DNA of 64,000 bases from the NCBI RefSeq assembly GCF_004345365.1, contig NZ_SLVF01000014.1, positions 62,001-126,000 on the forward strand, in the 5' to 3' direction. Origin of the DNA: Kribbella sp. VKM Ac-2568. Lineage in GTDB: Bacteria; Actinomycetota; Actinomycetes; Propionibacteriales; Kribbellaceae. Made by a program: the position numbers and the translations under genes. The stretch's first letter is position 1. Each line of letters begins with the position of its first letter. Positions 15,196 to 23,601 of this stretch are shown piece after piece. The notes below the pieces were generated by a model. It ran no database searches. It was not told the DNA's origin and saw only the letters and a list, made by a program, of their open reading frames with translations.

Positions 15196-18100
15196 AAATC
15201 CTCTCCCGTCGCCGTCGTCGCGCGGGCCCATCCGTGAGCCGGGCATCCCAGCGCCCCCTGGGATGCCCGGCCCGGCTGTGAGGTGTCCAGCGAATTCCGT
15301 AGAAACGCTTCAGGGTCTGGGTGACCGACTTCCCGTTCGCGTCGGTCAGCTCGACCTTCAGCGTGACGAAATCGGTTGCCAGGGTGTTGTCCACGCTCGC
15401 GGTGACGTTCGCCCCGGTGTTCTTCACCGGTACGTCGAGCCAGGTCCCGCCGTCGTCGTACGACGCCCAGGCGCGGGCCGAGGTGATGTTGCCGGGCTGG
15501 TACCACTCCCCCGCGCCGACGGTGATCGCGATCGGGTAGTCCTTGACCTTCGGCGCCCGGTCGTTCGCGTCGACGTTCAGGTCGTAGTCCGGGAACAGCA
15601 GCGGCAGCGGCTTGCCCGTGTCGGCCGAGGAACCACGCCACTTCCACCGGGTCTCCGCGTCGGTCGGTGACTCCCAGACGTAGCCGGTCCGCTGCCAGTG
15701 GTTGAGGTTGTAGACCAGCTCGAGGTCGGTCGCCTCCGCCGGCACGTCCCAGACGCCCTGACCGTAGTACCCGTACTGACCGAGCGAGACCCCGTCGGCG
15801 AGTAGTTCGGTGCCACCGAGATCCAGGAATCCCTGCATCGAGAAGTGGCCCGGCTGGGTGTCCGACCAGCTCGGGAAGTTGCTCCAGATCGTGTTGCCGT
15901 CCCGTGCCGCCGGGACCTTCGTGAGTCCGGTGGTCTGGTCCCGCAACATGCCCGGACGCAGACCCGCCTTCCACCAGGTCTCGGTGTGGTGACTCCCCGG
16001 CTTGTACGCCTTCGCGCTCGACGTCATCAGGGTGGCGAACGGCCACGCCATCGCGTCGCTGTGACCGACCATCTGGGTCACCTTGGTGTCGCGTTCGGCC
16101 GTGACCAGGTGCTCGACCCGCGTCGGCGCCGCCACCGAACCACGGCTGCCGGTCGGGATCAGGTTGAGGCTCCACGGCCGCCACACGTCGGTGTACTCGG
16201 AGTAGGTGTGGTTCTTGCCGGGCGTGTAGTAGGTCGCGTCGATCGACGCGAGCTGCCGATCGCGCACCCTGTGGTCGACGCCGCCCTTGATCTGCTTGGC
16301 GTGGGTGAACGCCAGGCTGTAGAGGTACGGCGACGGCGCCAAGTCGGGTGATCCGTACAGCCAGCCCTCCACCACCTCGAACGTGCCGCGGGTGGCCTTC
16401 GACTTCGTGTCGGCCAGGTACAGCGCCTTCAGGGAACCGGCGAAGCTGTGCGTGCTGGTCAGCACCCAGTCGTCGACCACCCGGCCGTAGGTGAGGCTGC
16501 CGCCCTTGCGCACACTCGGGCGTTGCGTGGTCACCTTCGCCTCGGCGGCCTTGCGCGCGTCGTACGTGATGGTGGTGTTCTCCTTCAGCGTGATCTCGGG
16601 ATCGCCGAGGAACGCGTACGACTCGACCAGTTCGTCAGCGCCAGGCGTGGCGACGACCGCCGCCAGGGAGTAGGTGCCGGCCCGTAGGTGCAGAGTGCGG
16701 TCGGCGCCGTCGAACCCGATCCGCTGCGCGGCGATGCTGTCGAGGTCGAACACGTCCAGCGAGGTGATCGACGACGCGGGCTTGCCGTTGCGGTCGATCA
16801 TCTTGACCGTGACATCCACGTGCTGCGGTTCGAGGTAGAACCCGAGCGGAGTGACGACCGTCCGGCCGTCGTTGCTGGTGGCAACCACCCGCGCGCTGAT
16901 CGCGCCGTACAGGCCGTAGTCGAGGTCGCCGGACGGGTCGACGACGACGGGCAGGGTGGCGGACGTGCCGGCCGGGATCTGCAGCGAGGTCGCTGCCAGG
17001 CGGATCAGGGTCTTGGGCAACCGCTTGCCGTTGTTGCCGCGGAGGTCGGCGTTGAACCTGAGGGTCACCGGCGTCTTGCCGGAGTTGGTGTAGGCGAGCT
17101 GCTTGGTGGTCTTCTCCGACGGCGTGTGCGGCCAGGCGAAGGTGCCGAGGTCGGTCGTGCCCGGTCCGGTGACCTGCTGCCGGACGGCGTTGGCGACGTC
17201 GAGCTCACCGGCGCCCTGCTCGTAGATCCCTGCCGTCGAGGCGGAGCGCACGGTGCTCTGCAGGACGGACTTCAGCTGCTGACCGGTCCACTCGGGGTGC
17301 TGCTGCTTGAGGATCGCCGCCGCGCCTGCGACATGCGGCGTCGCCATCGAGGTGCCGTTCATGTCCGTGTACGCCGAGTCGCCGCGCCCGCCTGCCTTGG
17401 CGGCGGTGATGCCGACGCCCGGCGCGGCGATGTCCGGCTTGACCGCGTGGTTGCCGAGCACGGGACCGCGGCTGGAGAAGTCCGCCGTCGTGGCGGTCAG
17501 GTCGGTCGCCGCCACGGTGAGGGCGGAGGCCGCACATCCTGGGCTGGTGATCGTCTCGGCCGGTCCGTAGAGGTTGCCGGCGGCCACCACCACGAGCACG
17601 CCCGAGCTGGCGCTGATCCGGTCGACGGCCGCGGCCATCGGGTCGGTGCAGTCGACCGGCTCGGAGGTGCCGATGCTCATGCTGATCACATCGGCGCCCT
17701 CGGCAACGGCCCACTCCATCCCGGCGATGATCCAGGACAGGTCTCCGTTGCCGGAGTCGTTCAGCACCTTGCCGGAGAGCAACTGCGCGCCTGGCGCGAC
17801 GCCCTTGTTCCGGCCCTCCGACGCCACTCCCCTGCCCGCGACCGTCGACGACGTGTGCGTGCCGTGCCCGTCGTGGTCGGCGGCATCCGGGCTGTCGGTG
17901 AAGTTCTGCTGCGCCTTGACCGCCCCGACAAGATCCGGGTGCTCCGCGTCGACACCGGTGTCCAGTACTGCGACCGTGGTGCCCGAGCCGTCGAACCCGG
18001 CCTGCCACGCCTGCGGCGCCCCGACGTACGGGACGCTCTGGTCGAGGGTCTTCTTCACCTTCGCGTCGAGCCAGATCTTGTCCAGGTCCCGCCCGGCTGG

Positions 18101-18646
18101 GGCCGAGATCGAAGTGAGCGCTCTCCAGGTTTCCCGCGCCCGCTCCTTGTCGGTGCGCAGGGCGGCGGCACCGACCGACGGCAACGACCTCGTCCGGGTG
18201 GCTCCGGCTGGTACTGCCTGCTGGGCGAGGCGGGCCGTCGGCTTGTAGGTGGTGATCACCGGGATGCGATCGGTGGACGCATCGTCGTAGCCCTGGCGGA
18301 TCAGCCCGCTGACGTTGAACAGCGCCTCGTCCACCTTGCCGCTGAGGACGAGCTTCGCCGCGCTGTCCGGTACGACGTACAGGTCCTTGCCGACCGTGCG
18401 GGTCTCGTAGCCGGAGGCGGCCGGGTCGGCGGGGACGAAGCGAACGCTGCTGCGTCCACCACCCGCGGGAGCGACCTGGACCTTGTCGCCGGTGAGCAGG
18501 GTGACGACCTTGGCGCTGTCGACCTGGACGGGGAGGGTCGGGGAGGTCCGCGGGGCGGCCACCGGGTTTGGGGCGGCGGAGGCCGGGACAAGTACAGAGG
18601 TCAGCAGCGCGGTTGCGGCCGCGCCGACCAGGAACCGGTGAACCAT
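15194..18646 (-). CDS. Secreted S8-family serine protease (subtilase)
   Basis: 1150 residues with a signal peptide (MVHRFLVGAAATALLTSVLV, cleavage near ASA). A propeptide-like region to about residue 200 precedes the peptidase domain. The catalytic triad is visible: Asp229 (VAVLDTGVD), His261 (DGHGTHTSS) and Ser433 (GTSMATPHVAG), with the oxyanion Asn358 (VVAAGN). The long C-terminal part (500-1110) is beta-rich, probably substrate-binding or wall-associated. It should degrade proteins outside the cell. Its natural end seems to lie near FYGIRWTP, yet the frame runs on through the hairpin at 15238-15271 for ~30 arginine-rich residues and stops inside the candidate RNA. A regulator is encoded divergently. 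Confidence 0.9.
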   Translation of the reverse strand: MVHRFLVGAAATALLTSVLVPASAAPNPVAAPRTSPTLPVQVDSAKVVTLLTGDKVQVAPAGGGRSSVRFVPADPAASGYETRTVGKDLYVVPDSAAKLVLSGKVDEALFNVSGLIRQGYDDASTDRIPVITTYKPTARLAQQAVPAGATRTRSLPSVGAAALRTDKERARETWRALTSISAPAGRDLDKIWLDAKVKKTLDQSVPYVGAPQAWQAGFDGSGTTVAVLDTGVDAEHPDLVGAVKAQQNFTDSPDAADHDGHGTHTSSTVAGRGVASEGRNKGVAPGAQLLSGKVLNDSGNGDLSWIIAGMEWAVAEGADVISMSIGTSEPVDCTDPMAAAVDRISASSGVLVVVAAGNLYGPAETITSPGCAASALTVAATDLTATTADFSSRGPVLGNHAVKPDIAAPGVGITAAKAGGRGDSAYTDMNGTSMATPHVAGAAAILKQQHPEWTGQQLKSVLQSTVRSASTAGIYEQGAGELDVANAVRQQVTGPGTTDLGTFAWPHTPSEKTTKQLAYTNSGKTPVTLRFNADLRGNNGKRLPKTLIRLAATSLQIPAGTSATLPVVVDPSGDLDYGLYGAISARVVATSNDGRTVVTPLGFYLEPQHVDVTVKMIDRNGKPASSITSLDVFDLDSIAAQRIGFDGADRTLHLRAGTYSLAAVVATPGADELVESYAFLGDPEITLKENTTITYDARKAAEAKVTTQRPSVRKGGSLTYGRVVDDWVLTSTHSFAGSLKALYLADTKSKATRGTFEVVEGWLYGSPDLAPSPYLYSLAFTHAKQIKGGVDHRVRDRQLASIDATYYTPGKNHTYSEYTDVWRPWSLNLIPTGSRGSVAAPTRVEHLVTAERDTKVTQMVGHSDAMAWPFATLMTSSAKAYKPGSHHTETWWKAGLRPGMLRDQTTGLTKVPAARDGNTIWSNFPSWSDTQPGHFSMQGFLDLGGTELLADGVSLGQYGYYGQGVWDVPAEATDLELVYNLNHWQRTGYVWESPTDAETRWKWRGSSADTGKPLPLLFPDYDLNVDANDRAPKVKDYPIAITVGAGEWYQPGNITSARAWASYDDGGTWLDVPVKNTGANVTASVDNTLATDFVTLKVELTDANGKSVTQTLKRFYGIRWTPHSRAGHPRGRWDARLTDGPARRRRRERI
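15238..15271. terminator. Strong 14-bp hairpin, probably bidirectional terminator
   Basis: GCCGGGCATCCCAG, six loop bases, then CTGGGATGCCCGGC: a perfect 14-bp stem. It lies downstream of the candidate RNA on the plus strand and at the 3' end of the protease gene on the minus strand. No U-tract follows. Confidence 0.7.
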
Positions 18647-18786
18647 CGGACCACCTTCGGGAGGTTAGGAGGACTGCGCGGTAGTCCATCGCAAAACCGC
18701 CAGCAAAAGAGCACCCTGTGCTGGCAAGATTGCGACAATTCCGATACCCGCCAGCTGTCACCACTCAGCCGCCCCCGGGAGGCATC

Positions 18787-19764
18787 GTGCTCGACGTGCT
18801 CGGACTAGAGGACTCCGAAGAACTCGCCTACCGCGCCCTCGTCGAGGTTCCCTCGTACGACGCCGAGGGGCTGGCCGGCCGGCTCGGCTGCCACCCGATC
18901 GAGGCGGCCCGCTCGCTGGCCGCGCTGGAGTCGCTGGGCCTCGCAGCCCGCTCCAGCGGCGGCACCGACCGGTACGTCGCGTCGCCGCCCTCTGTGGCTC
19001 TCGCGGCGCTGGCAGTCCAGCGCGAGGACGAGCTCCGGCGGGCGCAGCGGGAGATCGAGTCGCTCACCGAGGTGTACCGGGGGACGGACACGGAGCGGTC
19101 GGTGGGCGACGTGGTCGACGTCGTCCGCGGGGCCAAGGCGGTCGGGCAGCGCTTCGCACAGTTGCAGATGTCCGCCCGCGAGGAGGTGCTCGGCTTCGTC
19201 AAGGCGGAGATCGCGGTCGTCCCGGCCGAGGAGAACACCGAGGAGGACGCGGCGGTCAGCCGGGGCGTGCGGTACCGGGTGATGATCGAGCGCAGCTCCT
19301 TCGAACGGCCTGGCTTCTTCGCCGCCGCCTCCGACTCGCTGCAGGCGGGTGAAGAGGTCCGGGTGGTCCAGGAGCTCCCGATCCGGCTGCTCATCGTGGA
19401 TCGCCGGATCGCGCTGGTGCCGCTGCTGTCCGGCTCGGAGCGCAGTATCGGCGCGCTGATCGTGCATCGCAGCGGCATGCTCGACGCCCTGATCGCGCTG
19501 TTCGACCGGGTCTGGCGCGACGGTCTCCCGCTGGTTCTCGGCACGGACGGCATGGTCGGGAGCACACCCGGCGACGGCCTGCCCGAGCTGGATGCCCGCA
19601 TCCTCGGGCTGCTGCTGGCAGGGCTGACCGACCAAGCGGTGGCAAACCAGTTGGGCCTTTCGATGCGCACGGTCCAGCGCCGCGTCCGGGCCTTGATGGA
19701 CCTGGTGGCCGCCGAGACCCGGCTCCAACTCGGCTTCCAAGCCGCCCGCCGCGGCTGGCTCTGA
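18787..19764 (+). CDS. Transcriptional regulator with TrmB-like N-terminus and LuxR-type C-terminal HTH
   Basis: About 325 residues from GTG 18787, which has GGGAGG 4 nt upstream; an in-frame ATG at 18718 lacks such a site. The N-terminus resembles a winged helix of the TrmB type (EELAYRALVEVPSYDAEGLA, GRLGCHPIEAARSLAALES), the centre a coiled linker and a phospholipase-D-like sensor region, and the C-terminus a LuxR-type HTH (ILGLLLAGLTDQAVANQLGL, SMRTVQRRV). Regulators of this shape often sit beside secreted subtilases in actinobacteria, so it probably controls the divergent protease gene. Confidence 0.8.
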   Translation: MLDVLGLEDSEELAYRALVEVPSYDAEGLAGRLGCHPIEAARSLAALESLGLAARSSGGTDRYVASPPSVALAALAVQREDELRRAQREIESLTEVYRGTDTERSVGDVVDVVRGAKAVGQRFAQLQMSAREEVLGFVKAEIAVVPAEENTEEDAAVSRGVRYRVMIERSSFERPGFFAAASDSLQAGEEVRVVQELPIRLLIVDRRIALVPLLSGSERSIGALIVHRSGMLDALIALFDRVWRDGLPLVLGTDGMVGSTPGDGLPELDARILGLLLAGLTDQAVANQLGLSMRTVQRRVRALMDLVAAETRLQLGFQAARRGWL

Positions 19765-19919
19765 GCAGCCTGCGGTCTGGGAGCCGGGGGCGGGCAACCA
19801 GGGTCGAGCCCGGGAAAACCCCCTATCGGGATCCACCGAACGCGAGCAGACTCGACCGAAAGGTAAAGGGATGAGGCCTGCTGGGGCGGCCGCTGATCAG
19901 CCAGGGAGGGGCGATCGGC

Positions 19920-20669
19920 ATGGAGGGGCAATCGAACGGACAGACGTCCGTCGTTCTCGCGGGCGACGTCGTACGGGTCTATGGCGAGGGAGACACGGCG
20001 GTCCGCGCCTTGCGCGGGGTCAGCGTCGACATCGCGCCCGGGCAGCTGACGGCGGTGATGGGGCCGTCGGGATCGGGCAAGTCGACGCTGATGCACATCC
20101 TGGCCGGCCTGGACAAGCCGACCTCGGGCTCGGTGCAGATCGACGGCACCGAGATCACCACGCTCGGCGACAACGACCTGACCAGACTGCGGCGCAAGCA
20201 CATCGGCTTCATCTTCCAGTTCTTCAACCTGCTGCCGATGCTGACCGCGCGCGACAACGTGCTGCTGCCGATGACGATCGCCGGGGAGAAGCCGGACCCG
20301 GCCTTCTTCGACGAGTTGATCGACCGCGTCGGGCTGCGGGACCGGCTCACCCACCGGCCGGCTGAGCTGTCCGGCGGCCAGCAGCAGCGGGTCGCGATCG
20401 CGCGGGCGCTGGTGTCGCGGCCGACGGTGATCTTCGCCGACGAGCCGACCGGCAACCTCGACTCCCGGACCAGCGGCGAGATCCTGAACCTGATGCGGGC
20501 CTCGGTCGACGACTACGGCCAGACCACGGTGATGGTCACCCACGACGCTCGCGCCGCCACCATGGCCGACCGGGTGCTCTTCCTCGCCGACGGCGAGATC
20601 GTCAAGGAGACCGGTCAGGCCAGCCAGCACGAGATCCTGCAGATCATCGACACGCTGGACCTGCAATGA
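19920..20669 (+). CDS. ABC transporter ATP-binding protein (MacB/LolD type)
   Basis: 249 residues with all nucleotide-binding motifs: Walker A GPSGSGKST, Q-loop FIFQFFNLLP, signature LSGGQQQRVAIARAL, Walker B VIFADEPTGNLDS and switch His in VMVTHD. DEPTGNLDS and the FxFQxxNLLP stretch are typical of MacB/LolD/FtsE-like ATPases that power FtsX-type permeases. GGGAGG precedes ATG 19920. Its stop overlaps the permease start (ATGA). It acts at the inner membrane, probably in lipid, peptide or envelope export or mechanotransmission. Confidence 0.95.
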   Translation: MEGQSNGQTSVVLAGDVVRVYGEGDTAVRALRGVSVDIAPGQLTAVMGPSGSGKSTLMHILAGLDKPTSGSVQIDGTEITTLGDNDLTRLRRKHIGFIFQFFNLLPMLTARDNVLLPMTIAGEKPDPAFFDELIDRVGLRDRLTHRPAELSGGQQQRVAIARALVSRPTVIFADEPTGNLDSRTSGEILNLMRASVDDYGQTTVMVTHDARAATMADRVLFLADGEIVKETGQASQHEILQIIDTLDLQ

Positions 20670-23446
20670 TCCGGTTCGCACTCCGCGGCCTGCTCGGCCG
20701 CAAGCTCCGTACTGCGCTCACGGCGGTCGGCGTCGTCCTCGGAGTCGCCCTGGTCTCCGGCACCTACGTGCTGACCGACTCGATCTCGAGCGCCTTCGAC
20801 TCGATCTTCTCGGAGAACTACAAGAACACCGACGCGGCGATCACCGGGAAACCCGCGTTCGAGCTGAGCGACGACACCGCCGGCGTGGCGCCATCGTTCG
20901 ATCAGAGCCTGCTGCCGAAGGTGGCCGAACTGCCCGAGGTCGACCTCGCCGACGGCGCGGTCGCGGGTGAGGCGCAGCTGATCGGCCGCGACGGCAAGGC
21001 GATCGTCTTCGGCGGCGCGCCGAACCTCGGCTTCAGCGTCAACCCGGACCGGCCCGAGTTCAACTCCCTCGCCCTGGTGAGCGGCGACTGGCCCGCTCCG
21101 GACGAGGTCGTGATCGACACCAAGACCGCCAAGGAGAAGGGTTTCGCGGCCGGCGACACGATCGGCGTCCAGGCTCGCGGCGCGGTCCAGCGGATGCGGA
21201 TCTCGGGACTGGTCGAGTTCGGCGCCGTCTCCTCGATCGGAGGCGCCACCCTGGCCGGATTCGAGCTGCCGACCGCGCAACGGCTGTTCGACAAGCCCGG
21301 CAAGCTGGACCAGATCCTCCTCACCGGCAAGGACGGCACCTCCCCGCAGCAGCTGGTCGACGCAGTACAGAAGATCCTGCCGGAAGGCACCCAGGTGCGG
21401 ACCGCGGACGAGCAGGCGGCCGAGGACTCGGCCGGAACCGCCGGCTTCCTCGACTTCTTCCGGACCTTCCTGCTGGTGTTCGGCGGCATCGCGCTGTTCG
21501 TCGGGTCGTTCGTGATCGCGAACTCCCTGTCCATCACCATCGCCCAGCGGACCCGCGAGTTCGCCACCCTGCGGACGCTCGGCGCCTCCCGCCGTCAGAT
21601 CCTCGGCTCGGTGGTGCTCGAGGCACTCGTCACGGGCGTGGTGTCGGCCGCGGTCGGGTTGTTCCTCGGCCTGGGCATCGCCACCGGCCTGTTCAAGATC
21701 TTCGACGCGGCAGGGTTGACGCTGCCCAACAACGGACTCGTGTTCCGCACCCGAACCGTCCTGGTCGCGCTGGCCGTCGGCATCCTGGTCACCTTGCTGG
21801 CCAGCCTGCGGCCCGCCTGGCGAGCCACCCGGGTGCCGCCGATCGCCGCCGTACGGGAAGGCGCCAAGCTGCCGCCCGGCCGGTTCCACCGGTTCCGGCC
21901 TCTGGGTGCCGCCCTGCTCGCTGCCGGTGGCGTCGCCCTGGTGATCGCCGGCTTGTTCGTCGACGGGCTCAGCACCACCGCGCTGTTGTCCCTGCTGGCG
22001 GTCGGCGTCCTGCTGATCTTCATCGGCATCGCCCTGTTCGCTGCCCGGCTGGTGAAGCCGTTGGCCGCGGCCTCGGACCCGATCGCCCGCTGGTCCGTTG
22101 TCGTCCTGTCAGCGCTGGCATGGCCGCTGTTCTCCTTGCCGTACTGGCTGCTGCGCCGCGGATTCTGGGGACCCGGGTCAGGCGCGAGCCGAGCCGGTGG
22201 ATTCGTGCTCGGCGCAGTACTCAACCCGATCCTGCTGGTGATCGTGGCAGTGATGGCCCTCCGTCGCGCTGTGACCTCTTGGCAGCCGGAGTGGCCGGCG
22301 GACTTCCCCGGCGTACTGTCGGATCGGCCGGCGGTACAGATCGGCGGGCAGAACAGCCGTCGCGATCCGCAGCGGACGGCGTCGACCGCGGCGGCCCTGA
22401 TGATCGGGCTGGCGCTCGTGACCTTGGTGGCGACGCTCGGTGCCGGGATCATCCGGCCGTTCGAGGACGCCGTCGACAAGATCTTCAGCGGCGACTACGC
22501 GATCGCCGCGCTGAACAACTTCAGCCCGCTGCCTCCGACGGTGGCCGCAGCCGTCGCGGATGTGCCCGGCGTGGAGGCGGTCTCCAGTGTGCGCGGCGGC
22601 CAAGGACAGGCCTTCGGCGAGACGATCAACGTCACCGCGGTGGACACCCAGGCTCCCGGAGTACTGCGGTTCGACTGGGAGGGTGGATCGCAGGCCACCC
22701 TCGGCGAACTGGGCCGGGACGGCGCCATCTTGGACGAGCCATATGCGACGAAGCACAACCTGCAGGTCGGCTCCCAGTTGTCGCTGACGACCGTTGGTGG
22801 GGCCACTCTGCCCCTGACCGTGCGCGGCATCTTCAAGCCGCCCGCGGGTGGTTCGCCGTTCGGCAACGTGACGATCTCGACGACGACCTTCGACGCCACC
22901 AACCCGCAGCCGCAGAACCTCTACACCTTCGTGCGGATGCAGGGCGGCGTCACCGCCGCGAACACGGCAGCGCTCAACTCCGCGCTGAAGTCGTTCCCGA
23001 ACGCCAAAGCGCAGACCCGCGAACAGTTCAAGGACGCCCAGGCGAACGGCATCCGGAGCCTGCTGAACGTGCTCTACGTGTTGCTCGCGCTCTCGGTGCT
23101 GGTCAGCCTGTTCGGCATCGTGAACACGCTGGTGCTGACCGTCTTCGAGCGGACCCGGGAACTCGGCATGCTGCGTGCGATCGGCCTCACCCGGCGGCAG
23201 GTGAAACGGATGATCCGGCACGAGAGCGTGATCACCGCGCTGATCGGCGCGGTGATCGGGATCCTGCTCGGACTCGGCCTCGCCCTGCTGCTGGCCGCCC
23301 GCCTGGACGAGGTCAGTTTCGCCGTACCGACCGGGCAACTGGTCATCTTCGCCATCGTGTCGGTGGTGGTCGGTCTGTTCGCCGCGATCTGGCCCGCGCG
23401 CCGGGCCGCCCGCCTGAATCCGCTGGAGGCGCTGCAGTACGAATAG
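20666..23446 (+). CDS. FtsX-like ABC transporter permease
   Basis: 926 residues. An N-terminal helix (ALTAVGVVLGVALVSGTYVL) leads to a large extracytoplasmic domain (about 50-260), then an FtsX domain with three helices (TREFATLRTLGASRRQILGS). More helices follow in the middle (425-530), then a second extracytoplasmic domain and a second FtsX domain (TRELGMLRAIGLTRRQVKRM) at the C-terminus. This duplicated layout is common for large actinobacterial FtsX permeases. It works with the ATPase encoded just upstream. The substrate cannot be inferred. Confidence 0.93.
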   Translation: MIRFALRGLLGRKLRTALTAVGVVLGVALVSGTYVLTDSISSAFDSIFSENYKNTDAAITGKPAFELSDDTAGVAPSFDQSLLPKVAELPEVDLADGAVAGEAQLIGRDGKAIVFGGAPNLGFSVNPDRPEFNSLALVSGDWPAPDEVVIDTKTAKEKGFAAGDTIGVQARGAVQRMRISGLVEFGAVSSIGGATLAGFELPTAQRLFDKPGKLDQILLTGKDGTSPQQLVDAVQKILPEGTQVRTADEQAAEDSAGTAGFLDFFRTFLLVFGGIALFVGSFVIANSLSITIAQRTREFATLRTLGASRRQILGSVVLEALVTGVVSAAVGLFLGLGIATGLFKIFDAAGLTLPNNGLVFRTRTVLVALAVGILVTLLASLRPAWRATRVPPIAAVREGAKLPPGRFHRFRPLGAALLAAGGVALVIAGLFVDGLSTTALLSLLAVGVLLIFIGIALFAARLVKPLAAASDPIARWSVVVLSALAWPLFSLPYWLLRRGFWGPGSGASRAGGFVLGAVLNPILLVIVAVMALRRAVTSWQPEWPADFPGVLSDRPAVQIGGQNSRRDPQRTASTAAALMIGLALVTLVATLGAGIIRPFEDAVDKIFSGDYAIAALNNFSPLPPTVAAAVADVPGVEAVSSVRGGQGQAFGETINVTAVDTQAPGVLRFDWEGGSQATLGELGRDGAILDEPYATKHNLQVGSQLSLTTVGGATLPLTVRGIFKPPAGGSPFGNVTISTTTFDATNPQPQNLYTFVRMQGGVTAANTAALNSALKSFPNAKAQTREQFKDAQANGIRSLLNVLYVLLALSVLVSLFGIVNTLVLTVFERTRELGMLRAIGLTRRQVKRMIRHESVITALIGAVIGILLGLGLALLLAARLDEVSFAVPTGQLVIFAIVSVVVGLFAAIWPARRAARLNPLEALQYE

Positions 23447-23601
23447 CGGTCTGTCGGCGGGTTCCGGCACCGTTAGTCATCACCTGGCGACTCCAGGCTC
23501 ACCATTCCGCCCTTTTTCGGCTACCTTCGCGAGGGCCACGGTCCATCTGAGCGGTGGACCATCGGCCCGTCCGCCCCGTGCCCCGAAGAAGGGAACCCCT
23601 C

